The position numbers and the translations under genes are program-made. Positions 46,327-58,515 of a stretch of 64,000 nucleotides of DNA are shown piece after piece. The DNA comes from Prauserella marina. Its GTDB lineage: Bacteria; Actinomycetota; Actinomycetes; Mycobacteriales; Pseudonocardiaceae. Below the pieces are notes generated by a model. It made no database searches. It was given only the letters and a program-made list of their open reading frames with translations, and had not been told where the DNA came from. Position 1 is the stretch's first letter; each line of letters starts with the position of its first letter. The stretch is taken from NCBI RefSeq assembly GCF_002240355.1, contig NZ_CP016353.1, positions 5,247,001-5,311,000 of the forward strand, written 5' to 3'.

Positions 46327-47757
46327 GTGGACAAGACCTTCGCCGGAGCGCGACTACGGCACCTGCGGGAAAGCAGATCGATGAGCCAGGCCGACCTGGC
46401 GAGGCTGCTGGAGATCTCACCGAGCTACCTCAACCAGATCGAGCACAACGCGAGGCCACTGTCGGTGGCGGTACTCCTGCGCATCACGGCCGCGTTCGGC
46501 GTCGACGCCGAGTTCTTCGCCGACAACGACACCTCCCGGCTCGTCGCCGACGTGCGCGAGGCGCTGCTCGACGAGACCATCTCGGCACAGGTCTCCCCCG
46601 GTGAGATCAACGACCTCGCCAAGAACCTCCCCACCATCGCCGAGGCGCTGGTCGCCCTGCACCGGCGCTACCGCAACGCGGTGGAGAACACGGCCGCGCT
46701 GGTGGCCGAGGACGGGCGAGGGGTACACGGCAGCGCGGCCGCGCCGCTTCCCCACGAGGAGGTGCGCGACTTCTTCTACGAGCGGGAGAACTACGTCGCC
46801 GAACTCGACGAGCGTGCCGAACGGATGTACCAGGAACTCGGCCTTCGCAGGGGCGAGGTGCGCAACGGCCTGCTGAGGGCACTCACCGAGCGTTACGACG
46901 TCACGGTCACCACGGAGGGCATCGACGAGGCGGCGGGCGAGCAGCACCGCTACGAGTCGGCGGGCAGGGTGCTGCGCATGGCGCCGAGCCTGCGGATCGG
47001 GCAGCAGGCGTTTCGGATGGCCTCGCAGATCGCGCTGCTCGAGTACGACGACCTGATCACCGAACTGGCCGATTCGTGGGCCTTCTCCGGGCAACCGGCA
47101 CGGTCGCTCGCGAGGGTGGGGCTCGCGAACTACTTCGCGGGCGCGCTCATCCTGCCCTACCGCATGTTCCACGGGCAGGCCGAAAAGCTGCGCTACGACA
47201 TCGAATTGCTGTGCGACCACTTCGGTGTCGGCTTCGAGACGGTGTGCCACCGGCTTTCCACGCTCCAGCGGCCGAAGCTGCGCGGTATCCCGTTCTCGTT
47301 CGTCAGGGTCGACAGGGCCGGCAACATGTCCAAACGCCAGTCCGCGGCCGGTTTCCACTTCTCGCGGGTAGGCGGGGCGTGTCCACTGTGGGTGATCTAC
47401 GAGGCGTTCACCGCGCCCGGCAAGATCCTCAGTCAGGTGGCGACGCTTCCCGACGGCAAGAGCTACTTCTGGGTCGCGCGGACCATTTCCCGCAACATCG
47501 GCGGCTACGGCAGTCCGGGCAAGATGTTCTCCGTCGGGCTCGGCTGCGAACTGCGGCACGCGAGGCGGCTGGTCTACTCGGCGGGGCTCGACCTCGACGA
47601 CACCTCGGCCTCGACGCCGATCGGCATGGGCTGCAAGGTGTGCGAGCGTCCCGCCTGTCCTCAGCGGGCCTTCCCCACGATCGGCAAGCGGCTCACCGTC
47701 GACGAGAACACCAGCACGTTCGTGCCCTATCCCGCCGTGCCGAAGCCCGAACCGTGA
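46327..47757 (+). CDS. ramB: RamB-type transcriptional regulator of acetate/glyoxylate metabolism
   Basis: 476 aa from the GTG at 46327 (MDKTFAGARLRHLRESRSMS), the position where family members start; a start 14 codons earlier is less likely. XRE helix-turn-helix: SQADLARLLEISPSYLNQIE near residues 20-40, then a dimerisation/IrrE-like segment (ANYFAGALILPYRMFHGQAE) and a C-terminal short-chain-acyl-CoA sensing domain (DUF2083 type) with a cysteine cluster GMGCKVCERPACPQRAFP. It is divergent from aceA. It likely represses aceA-aceB when glucose is present and responds to acyl-CoA, as for RamB (Rv0465c). Confidence 0.92.
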   Translation: MDKTFAGARLRHLRESRSMSQADLARLLEISPSYLNQIEHNARPLSVAVLLRITAAFGVDAEFFADNDTSRLVADVREALLDETISAQVSPGEINDLAKNLPTIAEALVALHRRYRNAVENTAALVAEDGRGVHGSAAAPLPHEEVRDFFYERENYVAELDERAERMYQELGLRRGEVRNGLLRALTERYDVTVTTEGIDEAAGEQHRYESAGRVLRMAPSLRIGQQAFRMASQIALLEYDDLITELADSWAFSGQPARSLARVGLANYFAGALILPYRMFHGQAEKLRYDIELLCDHFGVGFETVCHRLSTLQRPKLRGIPFSFVRVDRAGNMSKRQSAAGFHFSRVGGACPLWVIYEAFTAPGKILSQVATLPDGKSYFWVARTISRNIGGYGSPGKMFSVGLGCELRHARRLVYSAGLDLDDTSASTPIGMGCKVCERPACPQRAFPTIGKRLTVDENTSTFVPYPAVPKPEP

Positions 47758-47758
47758 G

Positions 47759-48514
47759 TCACGACTCGCCGAGCGTCTTCTGCAAAGCCTTGCTCGCCTT
47801 GCGGGCCATGTCCTTCACGGCGGCCCTGCGCTCGGCGTCGGCCTCGTAGTCGGCCTTGCGGTCGCGCACGACGCGAGCGGGCGAGCCGACGGCGATCGCG
47901 TAGTCGGGAATGTCGCCGCGCACGACGGCGTGCGCGCCGAGCACACAGCCCCTGCCGACCCTGGTCCCGCGCAGCACGGAGACCTTGGTCCCGATCCAGG
48001 TGTCCGGGCCGATCCGCACCGGCGACTTGACGATGCCCTGGTCCTTGATCGGAAGGTTGATGTCGGCGGTGACATGATCGAAGTCGCAGATGTAGACCCA
48101 GTCCGCGACGAGCGCGGCCCCGCCCAGCTCGATGTCCAGGTAGCCGTTGACCACGTTCTGCCTGCCGAAGACCACCTTGTCGCCGATCCGCAGCGACCCC
48201 TCGTGGCAGCGGATGGCGTTGCCGTCTCCGATGTGCACCCAGCGGCCGATCTCCAGTTGCCCGTAACCCGGCCTGCAGTGGATCTCCACGTTCTTGCCGA
48301 GGAAGACCATGCCGCGAAGGATGATGTGCGGATTGGCTACCCGGAAGCGCAGCAGTCTCCAGTACCGCACCAGGTACCAGGGCGTGAACGCCCTGTTGCG
48401 CACGACCCAGCGCAGCGAGTCCACGGTCAGGAACCGGGCCTGCCTTGGGTCGCGGCGCGCCTTTCTCCACGCGTGCATCCGGGACAGCATCGGTGAGCCC
48501 CACATCGACGTCAT
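47759..48514 (-). CDS. Acyltransferase with left-handed beta-helix (hexapeptide repeats)
   Basis: 251 aa from the ATG at 48514. An N-terminal basic helical segment (HAWRKARRDPRQARFLTVDS, VVRNRAFTPWYLVRYWRLLR) precedes the hexapeptide-repeat helix (IILRGMVFLGKNVEIHCRPG to VLRGTRVGRGCVLGAHAVVR). The helix ends in AIAVGSPARVVRDRKADYEA, as in sugar or maltose O-acetyltransferases. The acceptor is unknown; surface polysaccharide or phospholipid modification is possible. TACGGT lies 6 nt before the ATG (leaderless). Open sequence further upstream in frame is not coding-like. Confidence 0.8.
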   Translation of the reverse strand: MTSMWGSPMLSRMHAWRKARRDPRQARFLTVDSLRWVVRNRAFTPWYLVRYWRLLRFRVANPHIILRGMVFLGKNVEIHCRPGYGQLEIGRWVHIGDGNAIRCHEGSLRIGDKVVFGRQNVVNGYLDIELGGAALVADWVYICDFDHVTADINLPIKDQGIVKSPVRIGPDTWIGTKVSVLRGTRVGRGCVLGAHAVVRGDIPDYAIAVGSPARVVRDRKADYEADAERRAAVKDMARKASKALQKTLGES

Positions 48515-48517
48515 GGG

Positions 48518-48737
48518 GTGACCGTAACCTGTGCTACCCGACCTGCGGTTTCTTGGTTTCCGAGTAGGCGCGGCCGAGTCCTGCGGCTCGCGGTGTTTCC
48601 GCTGGTCATCCCAGGTTCCCTGGGCTGTCCGTTTTTTCGGGTTCGGCCGGTTCCTTGAGGTCGATACCTCACCGTGACGATCGACGGCGCCGGGCGTGGG
48701 CCGGGGATACGCGAAACGACGTGACCGTAGCCTGTGC
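48518..48737. repeat. Near-identical 17-bp direct repeat flanking the intergenic region
   Basis: GTGACCGTAACCTGTGC (48518-48534) and GTGACCGTAGCCTGTGC (48721-48737) differ at one position and lie 203 bp apart, just inside the two divergent genes. The second copy contains TAGCCT, a plausible -10 for the nucleoside hydrolase. The DNA between holds no gene; a small dyad GAGGT-CGAT-ACCTC lies near 48657-48670. Confidence 0.6.
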
Positions 48738-48763
48738 CGGGAACGTGAGCGAAGGAGTGAGCC

Positions 48764-49729
48764 GTGCGAACCAGGCTGATCATCGATACCGACCCCGGCG
48801 TCGATGACGCTTTCGCCATCGCGCTGGCGGCGTTGAGCGACGACGTCGACCTGCTCGGGGTGACGACCGTCTTCGGGAACGTGCCACTGTCGGCGACGAC
48901 CCGTAACGCTTCGCGGTTGCTCGCGCTGTGCGGGCGCGACGACGTGCCGGTCGCGGCCGGTGCCGCGCGCCCGCTGGTACACCGGCACCCTCGGGAAGCA
49001 GGGTACGTACACGGGCTGGACGGGCTTTCCGGACGCGCGGCTTCGCTGCCGGAACCCTCGCGCGAGCTGGAACCGGTCGACGCGGTCACGCTGCTGGCCA
49101 ACCTGCTCGACGCCGCCGAAGGGCCGGTGACGATCGCCCCGATCGGCCCGCTCACCAACATCGCCGCCCTGCTCGCCGCCCATCCCCGCTGCGCCGAGAA
49201 GATCGACCGCCTCGTGATCATGGGAGGCGCCATCGGCCACGGCAACAGCACGGCCGCGGCGGAGTTCAACATCTGGAGCGACCCCGAGGCGGCCCACCGC
49301 GTGCTCGCGGGCGGCGAGGTGCCGTGCGTGCTGGTCCCGATGGACCTGACCTACCGGTGCGCCGTCAGCGCGGAGTGGCTGAGCACGCTCGCCGCGACCG
49401 GCCCGGTCGGCGCCGCGCTGGAAGCGCTGACCCCCGACTATCTCGACCATTACCGCAAGGCACTGGGCTGGGACGGGATCGTCGTGCACGACGCGGTCGC
49501 AGTCGCGGAGGCGATCAGGCCGGGAACGCTGCGAACCGAGAGGGCGCCCGTCGCCGTCGAGTGCTCACAGGGCCCGGGCAGAGGCGCCACGATCGCCGAT
49601 CTGCGCAGGCGGGAGCTGCGGGAGGAGACCGGTACCGCCGAGGCGCCTTCCGCCGGCATCGCGGTCGACGCCGAGCTGGACAAGCTGCGGGACTTCCTGT
49701 TCGAGCGGCTCTCCCGGCACGAGAACTAA
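48764..49729 (+). CDS. Inosine-uridine-preferring nucleoside hydrolase
   Basis: 321 aa, GTG start with AAGGAG upstream. It cleaves the N-glycosidic bond of ribonucleosides for salvage. Landmarks: the calcium site IIDTDPGVDDAFAIALAAL at residues 6-24, GVTTVFGNVPLSATTRNA, VTIAPIGPLTNIAALLAAHP, LVIMGGAIGHGNSTAAAEFN, FNIWSDPEAAHRVL and the C-terminal metal-ligand VVHDAVAVAEAI. It stands alone with no transporter next to it. Confidence 0.92.
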   Translation: MRTRLIIDTDPGVDDAFAIALAALSDDVDLLGVTTVFGNVPLSATTRNASRLLALCGRDDVPVAAGAARPLVHRHPREAGYVHGLDGLSGRAASLPEPSRELEPVDAVTLLANLLDAAEGPVTIAPIGPLTNIAALLAAHPRCAEKIDRLVIMGGAIGHGNSTAAAEFNIWSDPEAAHRVLAGGEVPCVLVPMDLTYRCAVSAEWLSTLAATGPVGAALEALTPDYLDHYRKALGWDGIVVHDAVAVAEAIRPGTLRTERAPVAVECSQGPGRGATIADLRRRELREETGTAEAPSAGIAVDAELDKLRDFLFERLSRHEN

Positions 49730-49782
49730 GCGTTCACGCCCTTTCACACCCGTAGCTCACCGGGCATCCTTATCCTGTGCCC

Positions 49783-52535
<2,753 letters not shown>

Positions 52536-52547
52536 TTTCGCTTGAGC

Positions 52548-52561
52548 GGCCGGAAAACCGG
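52548..52561. terminator. Short hairpin between convergent genes, possible terminator
   Basis: GCCGG-AAAA-CCGGC lies 13 bp after the monooxygenase stop and 8 bp before the XRE gene's stop. Only a 5-bp stem, so weak. Confidence 0.35.
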
Positions 52562-52568
52562 CGCGGTG

Positions 52569-53429
52569 TCACGCGGTCGGGGGCACGCGCGAGGTGATGT
52601 GCTGGGCCCCGATGACGGAGAGAAGCCGCAACTTCTCGTGGCTTTCGCTGCCGGGGACGGCGGTGTAGACGAGAAGCAGGTGTGACTGGCCGGGGTCGAG
52701 AAGTGTCTGGCAGGTCAGTTCGAGTGCGCCGACCTCGGGGTGCACATAACGTTTGACACCGTTGTACGCGACGCCGATCTCGTGTTCGTTCCACACGCCA
52801 CGGAATTCCTCGCTGCCCGCGAGCAGAAGGTCCAAGAGGTGAGCGGCTCGCGACTCCGGCCCGCGAAGAGTGACCAGCTTGCGTAGTCCCGAGGCGAAAA
52901 CCCGGGAGTGCAGCGCGTGATCGTCAGGGTGGTACAGCGCCCGGGTGTCCGGATCGGTGAACCACCGGTAGCCGATGCTGCGCGCGGGCCCGGTGTAGCG
53001 GGTGGTGTCCCCGGTGAGCGCGACCGCAGGCGGAGTCTGCCGAAGGGCCTCGCCGAGTTCGGTGACGATCTCGGCCGGAGTGTCGGTGAGCCGGTCGAAG
53101 ATGCGGAGCAGGCCCGGACTGATGTGTTCGCTGATCGCTCCCCGCGCGGGCGGGTTGTGCCCGGCGAGCCGGAACAGGTGGTCGCGTTCGTCGAGGGACA
53201 GATGCAGTCCTTGCGCGATCGAGGCGATCATCTGCTCGGAAGGGTGAGGTCCGCGCTGCCGCTCCAGCCTGCTGTAGTAGTCGGTGGAAATATGGCAGAG
53301 CGTGGCGACTTCCTCACGGCGCAGGCCCGCCGTTCTGCGCCGCTGCCCTCGGGGGAGGCCCGCGTCTTCGGGCTGGAGCGATTCCCTGCGGCTGCGCAGG
53401 AATTCGGCGAGCCCCGCTCGATCGATCAC
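52569..53429 (-). CDS. XRE family regulator with MmyB-like ligand domain
   Basis: 286 aa from the GTG at 53429, with GAGGAA upstream. The helix-turn-helix region is [20 protein letters not shown], then [20 protein letters not shown] and [20 protein letters not shown]. The C-terminal domain (from [20 protein letters not shown], with [20 protein letters not shown] and [20 protein letters not shown]) is the MmyB PAS-like fold that binds fatty acids in Chloroflexus. It is divergent from an SDR gene, a very common actinobacterial pairing in which the regulator controls the dehydrogenase. Confidence 0.9.
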   Translation of the reverse strand: MIDRAGLAEFLRSRRESLQPEDAGLPRGQRRRTAGLRREEVATLCHISTDYYSRLERQRGPHPSEQMIASIAQGLHLSLDERDHLFRLAGHNPPARGAISEHISPGLLRIFDRLTDTPAEIVTELGEALRQTPPAVALTGDTTRYTGPARSIGYRWFTDPDTRALYHPDDHALHSRVFASGLRKLVTLRGPESRAAHLLDLLLAGSEEFRGVWNEHEIGVAYNGVKRYVHPEVGALELTCQTLLDPGQSHLLLVYTAVPGSESHEKLRLLSVIGAQHITSRVPPTA

Positions 53430-53606
53430 GACTTCCTCACTTCCTGCCCGGTGTCGTTCATCATGCCAGCGACACCGGCTGGTTGCCTCGGATCGTGGAT
53501 CCCCCTCTGGGCACGGTCCGCATGGGATCGAGAGTCCGTGGATATCCCCGCGAATCAGACGCAGCCTGAGAGCACGTCCACCTTTCCAGCGCACAAGGAG
53601 CCGCAC

Positions 53607-54584
53607 ATGACACGAACCCGCCCGGACATCACGATTCCCGATCTCTCGGGGAAACTCGCGGTCGTCACCGGCGCGAGCGACGGGGTCGGAGTCGGCCTCG
53701 CGGCCCGCCTCGCCTCCGCCGGCGCCGAGGTCGTCATGCCCGTCCGCAATCCTCACAAGGGTGAGACGGCGATCGCGAAGATCAAACAGCGTCAGCCGGA
53801 AGCGGCTCTGTCCCTTCGGGAGCTCGATCTGTCGTCTTTGGACTCGGTAGCCAAGCTGGGAGCCACGCTGCGCGATGAGAACCGTCCGATCCACATTCTC
53901 GTCAACAACGCGGGGGTGATGACCCCACCGGACCGGCAGACCACAGCCGAAGGGTTCGAGTTGCAGTTCGGGAGCAACCACCTAGGACACTTCGCTCTGG
54001 TGGCCCACCTGTTGCCGCTGCTGCGTGCGGGTCGCGCGCGCGTGACCTCGCAGATCAGTGTCGCCGCGAACCAGAACGGCATCAACTGGGACGACCTGAA
54101 CTGGGAACGGTCCTACAACGGCCGTCGCGCCTACAGTCAGTCGAAGATCGCGTTCGGCCTTTTCGGACTCGAACTCGATCGGCGCAGCCGAAGGGGAAAC
54201 TGGGGAATCACCAGTAATCTCGCGCACCCAGGAGTCGCGCCGACCAGTCTGCTGGCCGCCCGGTCCGAGGTCGGCAGGACGCGAGACACGCTGGGCGTGC
54301 GCGCCATCCGGGCTCTCTCCCGCCGCGGAATCCTCGTCGGCACGGTCGAGACCGCGCTGCTTCCGGCACTGATGGCCGCCACCTCGGCGAACGCACGCGG
54401 CGGCCGTCAGTACGGGCCAAGTGGTTTCCGGCACCTGTCCGGCCCTCCCGCCGAACAAGCCGTCTACACACGACTCCGCGGTGAGGAGGACGCCGCCCGA
54501 ATGTGGCGGACTTCCGAGGAGTTCACCGGCACTTCGTTTCCCTCAGCGATAAGCTCCGAACCGAAGTCGTCTACTCAGGACTGA
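53607..54584 (+). CDS. SDR family oxidoreductase (retinol-dehydrogenase-like)
   Basis: 325 aa, ATG at 53607 with AAGGAG six nt upstream. Cofactor motif [20 protein letters not shown] near residue 20, [69 protein letters not shown] and the active-site [20 protein letters not shown]. The extended length and NHLGHF block match the WWOX/retinol-dehydrogenase-like SDRs. The substrate is unknown. It is likely controlled by the divergent XRE/MmyB regulator. The last 14 bp overlap the neighbouring opposite-strand gene. Confidence 0.88.
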   Translation: MTRTRPDITIPDLSGKLAVVTGASDGVGVGLAARLASAGAEVVMPVRNPHKGETAIAKIKQRQPEAALSLRELDLSSLDSVAKLGATLRDENRPIHILVNNAGVMTPPDRQTTAEGFELQFGSNHLGHFALVAHLLPLLRAGRARVTSQISVAANQNGINWDDLNWERSYNGRRAYSQSKIAFGLFGLELDRRSRRGNWGITSNLAHPGVAPTSLLAARSEVGRTRDTLGVRAIRALSRRGILVGTVETALLPALMAATSANARGGRQYGPSGFRHLSGPPAEQAVYTRLRGEEDAARMWRTSEEFTGTSFPSAISSEPKSSTQD

Positions 54585-54915
54585 CGAACTTGGCCGAGTC
54601 TTCGTCCTCGAATGCGAAGTAGACGGTCAGCTGGACCGGTTCCGGTTCGTCGTACAGGAAGTTCACCGACATGTCGACGATGAGCACGTTGTAAACGCTC
54701 GTCCACTCCTGGACCTTGCCGAAGACCTCCGCGTTCGTCCGCCCCATGAACAGCAGTCTGGCGATCGGATGAACTTGGGCGTCGGCATCGGAGTCATCGA
54801 AATCCGGGGGAACGTCGAGGCACAGGTTTGGGTCCACGCATCGAACCCTAGCCGGATCGACCCGGCGCACCATCCGGTATTCACCCTGAGATTCCCGCCG
54901 ACGACCCTGAGACAC
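54571..54915 (-). CDS. Hypothetical protein
   Basis: 114 aa, or 100 aa if it starts at the internal ATG (54873, [20 protein letters not shown]). It is acidic with mixed alpha/beta prediction: [40 protein letters not shown] and [20 protein letters not shown]. No domain was recognised and no membrane segment or signal is seen. It lies 5 bp downstream of a methyltransferase gene on the same strand and may be co-transcribed. Moderate confidence that it is real. Confidence 0.5.
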   Translation of the reverse strand: MSQGRRRESQGEYRMVRRVDPARVRCVDPNLCLDVPPDFDDSDADAQVHPIARLLFMGRTNAEVFGKVQEWTSVYNVLIVDMSVNFLYDEPEPVQLTVYFAFEDEDSAKFVSPE

Positions 54916-54920
54916 CCGCG

Positions 54921-55589
54921 TCAGTTGTCGCGCTGTGCGACCAGAACCACGGTGGGACCGACCTGTCCTTCGGCGGGAAGCCGAAGCTCGGCCGTCGGCC
55001 GCAGCCCCGCCCTCTCGACCAGTTCGGCAAGCCGGTCAGGCTGCCATTGGTACGTCGTCCAGCTGACCGGAACCCCTCCGTAGGCCTCGGTGCGCGCCAC
55101 GTCGCCGTCGCCGACATGTGTCGCGATGATGAGCTGCCCCTCCGGCATCAGCGCACCGGCGAAAGACGCGAGCACCCGCGGCAGAACGTCCCTTGGCAGG
55201 TTGAACAACGACCACCAGCCGAGCAATCCGCCGAACGACGCCTCGGCGAGTTCGAGTTCGGTCGCCGAGCCGACACTGAACGCGCATTCCGGATGGAGGC
55301 GGCGCGCGTGCTCGATCATGCGGGGCGACAGGTCGACCCCCGAGACGTCGAGTCCGCGTTCGGCGAGGTAAGCCGTGATCGTGCCGGGTCCGCAGCCAAC
55401 GTCGAGTACGGGGCCGAGCCCGCCGACCGCGTCGGCGAACACGTCCATCGCGGCCCGAAGCCACGGATGGGCGCGAATGTCGCCGATTCCCGTTGTCCTC
55501 ACCATGTCCACGTAGTTGTCGGCCACCCTGTCGTAGGAATCGCGAACGACATCGAGATCGGCGGGCCGGGGCATCGGAGACGAATTCAC
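54921..55589 (-). CDS. Class I SAM-dependent methyltransferase
   Basis: 222 aa. SAM motif I VLDVGCGPGTITAYLAERGL near residue 62, GVDLSPRMIEHARRLHPECA, then GGLLGWWSLFNLPRDVLPRV and MPEGQLIIATHVGDGDVART. It belongs to the small-molecule methyltransferase group (Methyltransf_11/25). The acceptor is unknown. It shares an orientation with the hypothetical protein below and is separated from the peptidase upstream by a strong terminator. Confidence 0.88.
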   Translation of the reverse strand: MNSSPMPRPADLDVVRDSYDRVADNYVDMVRTTGIGDIRAHPWLRAAMDVFADAVGGLGPVLDVGCGPGTITAYLAERGLDVSGVDLSPRMIEHARRLHPECAFSVGSATELELAEASFGGLLGWWSLFNLPRDVLPRVLASFAGALMPEGQLIIATHVGDGDVARTEAYGGVPVSWTTYQWQPDRLAELVERAGLRPTAELRLPAEGQVGPTVVLVAQRDN

Positions 55590-55607
55590 GGCCGTGACTC
55601 TATGGCA

Positions 55608-55641
55608 CGCGGATGCGGCACGGTCTCGTGCCGCATCCGCG
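55608..55641. terminator. Hairpin terminator downstream of the TAP-like peptidase
   Basis: CGCGGATGCGGCACG (55608-55622), loop GTCT, then CGTGCCGCATCCGCG (55627-55641): a perfect 15-bp stem, 20 bp past the peptidase stop. Confidence 0.9.
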
Positions 55642-55660
55642 ACGGTGCTCGCCGATCTCC

Positions 55661-57109
55661 CTACCCGGCCGACTCCGCCGCACAGGCGCGGTCGTGCTCG
55701 GGCCGTTGTCCCGTGGTCAAAAACGTCGTCACCGCGTCGTTCGCGCAGGTGTTGGGGCCGAAGGGATAGACACCGTGCCCGCCCTGGTCGGCGGTCACCA
55801 TCGTGGCACGCTGCCCGAATGCCTGCCGCAACTTCCGCGCCCCGGCCAACGGGGTTCCTGGGTCGCGCTCGTTCTGCACCATGAGCACGTTCGAAGGGCC
55901 GTCGTCACCGATGCGCACCGGCGGCTCGACGCGGGTGTCCGGCCAGAACGCGCACGGTCCGATACCCGCCGTCGACCCGCCGAGCATGGGATACAGCAGC
56001 CGGTCGATCGCGACGTTGCGCTGGTATTCCCCGACCGTCTCCGGCCAGCGGTTGTCACCACAGATCACCGCGAACCGGGCGGCCATGAGGTTCTCCATGT
56101 TCGGGAGCGGCGGCGGGCCCTGCGGCAACGGCTTGCCCGTGTCGAGTGCCTGCCATGCCTCGGCGAGCAGCGGCATGAGCGCGTCGCTGTAGAGCCATTC
56201 GAACGTCACGCCCCTGAACGCCGTGCCGTCGATACCCTCCACCGGTGTCGCATCCAGTTTCTCGACCAGCTCGTAGAACTTCGCCGTCACCTCGCGTGGC
56301 GTGTCGCCGAGGCCGTACTCGGAGCCGGCGGCGAAGGCGGCGAAGTCGGGGAACCGGTCGGCCATGCCACGGGCGAACGATCGCATGGCCGTGACGTCGT
56401 AGCCGCCTGGACCCATGTTGCTGTCGAGCACGATCCGGTCGCCGCGCTCGGGAAACATCGTCGCGTATACCGCGCCGAGGTAGCTGCCGTAGGAGGCGCC
56501 GAGGTAGGAGATCTCCGGCTCGCCGAGCGCGGTCCTGATCCGGTCCATGTCGCGCGCGGTGTTCGCGGTGGTGATGTGCGGCAGCATCGAGGCAGTGTCC
56601 GAGGAGAAGCACTGCTCGGCGATGGTCCGCGCGTTGCCGGCTTCGGCCGCGACATCGGCCGCCGTGTAGGCGTAGGGCGGGAAGTTGCCGCGCGCCTGCT
56701 GCTCCTCCGTCAGATCGCAGGTCACCGGTGCGCTGTCACCGACGCCGCGAGGATCGAAGCCGATCACGTCGTAGGAATCGAGCACGTTCTCCGGCAGCCC
56801 CGAACCGGCGAGGACAGCGGGGTAGTCGAGTCCGGAACCGCCTGGACCACCCGGATTGGTCAGCAACACGCCACGGCGCTGCGCCGGGTTCTCACTCGCC
56901 AGCCGGGAGATCGCGATCTCGATCTTCTCGCCGTCCGGATCCCGGTAGTCCAGCGGGACCTCCAGCGTCGAACACTCCAGCAGCGGCGAGGTGACCTCCT
57001 CTGGGCACGGGCCCCATTGGACGGTGTCCGGCGACGCCGCCGTCGACACTCCGGGGACGGCGGTCACCGCCACAGCGGTGACGAAAGCGAGGGTCAGGGT
57101 CTTGCGCAT
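55661..57109 (-). CDS. Secreted alpha/beta-hydrolase, TAP-like tripeptidyl aminopeptidase
   Basis: 482 aa from the ATG at 57109, with GGGAGG seven nt upstream. Signal peptide MRKTLTLAFVTAVAVTAVPG with AxA-type cleavage near STAA. The oxyanion region LLTNPGGPGGSGLDYPAVLA is typical of S33 peptidases. The nucleophile elbow is YLGASYGSYLGAVYATMFPE (Ser near residue 190). The C-terminal TAP-like cap has NVLMVQNERDPGTPLAGARK (catalytic Asp) and VTADQGGHGVYPFGPNTCAN (catalytic His). It trims N-terminal peptides outside the cell. Cysteine pairs suggest disulfides. Confidence 0.92.
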   Translation of the reverse strand: MRKTLTLAFVTAVAVTAVPGVSTAASPDTVQWGPCPEEVTSPLLECSTLEVPLDYRDPDGEKIEIAISRLASENPAQRRGVLLTNPGGPGGSGLDYPAVLAGSGLPENVLDSYDVIGFDPRGVGDSAPVTCDLTEEQQARGNFPPYAYTAADVAAEAGNARTIAEQCFSSDTASMLPHITTANTARDMDRIRTALGEPEISYLGASYGSYLGAVYATMFPERGDRIVLDSNMGPGGYDVTAMRSFARGMADRFPDFAAFAAGSEYGLGDTPREVTAKFYELVEKLDATPVEGIDGTAFRGVTFEWLYSDALMPLLAEAWQALDTGKPLPQGPPPLPNMENLMAARFAVICGDNRWPETVGEYQRNVAIDRLLYPMLGGSTAGIGPCAFWPDTRVEPPVRIGDDGPSNVLMVQNERDPGTPLAGARKLRQAFGQRATMVTADQGGHGVYPFGPNTCANDAVTTFLTTGQRPEHDRACAAESAG

Positions 57110-57318
57110 CCGATGTCCTCCCGGCATGGTTGCTCAGCTCAAGCAGCAAACGTTGCGGCGCAACGGGAATGAGTCTGTTCCTCCGGCGGCCGCGAGACAT
57201 CGGCCTTGTGGCTCCGATCGCCTTCGACCCGAGTCGAGGCCGGAATTCGACTCAGGTCGGGGGCACGGCGGTCCCCTCGGTTGCTGCACCGACGGCGCGG
57301 CGCCGCGATAATGGCCGC

Positions 57319-58515
57319 ATGAGCACGGACGTCGCGCCGCGACTCGGAGCATGGCAGCAGGTGTGGCGGCTGCTGGTGGCCGCGGCATTCGGCATTTTCT
57401 TCTGGCTCTCCACCGGCGCGGTGCTGCCGAGGGGCTGCGCGACCGACACGTGTTCCTGGTTCGTCACCGGCGATCCGCTCCTCGCACTGGGCTGTCTGAC
57501 GGCGCTGCTGTGGCAGCGGCGGTTTCCGGTCGCGGTGGCGCTGGTGGCCGCGATCGCTTCCGCAGCTTCGACGCTCGCCACCGGCGCCGCGCTGCTGGCG
57601 TTGTGCTCGCTTTCGACCCGTCGGCGACCGGTGGAGATCGGAGCCGTCGCGCTGGTTTACGTGGCCGCGTCACAGATGGCGGGCGGGCTCTACCCCATCG
57701 AGGAGATCCCGTCCGTTCCGAAATGGCTGGAAATCGCACTCGCCGCGCTGAGCGCCGGAATCGCGGCCGCCATCGGCCTTGCCATCGGCGCCCGGCGGGT
57801 CGAGGTGCGATCCTTGCGGGAGCGCGCCGAAAGCGCGGAACGGGAACAGGCCGCACGAGCCGCGCAGGCACGGGCCATGGAACGCAACCGCATCGCCCGC
57901 GAGATGCACGACGTACTGGCGCACCGCATCTCCCTCGTCGCCATGCAGGCAGGAGTACTGGACCACCGCACCGATCTCCCCGCGGAGGAACACCGCGTCC
58001 TGGTCAGGGGCATCGCCGACGGCTCGCACGAAGCGCTGGAGGAACTTCGAGAAGTCCTCGGCGTGCTCAGGGCAGGCCCCGACCGGCCCGAACCACCACA
58101 ACCCTCCCTCGACGGCATTCCGGATCTGGTTGCCGACGCCGCCGCGTCCGGGTTGGACGTCACCTTCACCGACACCGTGCGGGGAACACCGCCCGATGTC
58201 ATCGGCCGAACCTGCTATCGGATCGTCCAAGAAGGACTGACCAACGTCGCGAAACACGCGAGCGGCGCACACGTGGACGTCACCATCGAGGGAACGACCG
58301 GCGACGAGCTACGGGTCAGTGTCCGCAACTCCAGCGGGAGCACGACGATCACCAGGAAACCCACGTCCGGGTTCGGCCTGCTCGGCCTTTCCGAACGGAT
58401 CGTCCTCGCGGGCGGAGAACTCGACCACCATCCGACGCCCGGCAACGGATATCTCCTCACCGCGCGTCTACCCTGGCCGGATCACGACCAACGAAAAGAG
58501 CTGACGGGTGGATAG
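57319..58515 (+). CDS. NarL-type sensor histidine kinase
   Basis: 398 aa from the ATG at 57319, 6 nt after GATAAT (leaderless). About five membrane helices occupy the first 165 residues. A coiled segment (RRVEVRSLRERAESAEREQA) leads to the HisKA_3 phospho-acceptor in NRIAREMHDVLAHRISLVAM (His near residue 198). The ATPase domain has YRIVQEGLTNVAKHASGAHV and GFGLLGLSERIVLAGGELDH. The external loop with CATDTCSW is short, so the signal is probably membrane-borne. It is coupled by 8-bp overlap to its response regulator. Confidence 0.93.
   Translation: MSTDVAPRLGAWQQVWRLLVAAAFGIFFWLSTGAVLPRGCATDTCSWFVTGDPLLALGCLTALLWQRRFPVAVALVAAIASAASTLATGAALLALCSLSTRRRPVEIGAVALVYVAASQMAGGLYPIEEIPSVPKWLEIALAALSAGIAAAIGLAIGARRVEVRSLRERAESAEREQAARAAQARAMERNRIAREMHDVLAHRISLVAMQAGVLDHRTDLPAEEHRVLVRGIADGSHEALEELREVLGVLRAGPDRPEPPQPSLDGIPDLVADAAASGLDVTFTDTVRGTPPDVIGRTCYRIVQEGLTNVAKHASGAHVDVTIEGTTGDELRVSVRNSSGSTTITRKPTSGFGLLGLSERIVLAGGELDHHPTPGNGYLLTARLPWPDHDQRKELTGG

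Noticed and set aside
48515-49489. Long N-terminal extension of the hexapeptide acyltransferase
   Set aside because: The extension is antisense to the nucleoside hydrolase and has no acyltransferase features. The ATG at 48514 fits a leaderless promoter.
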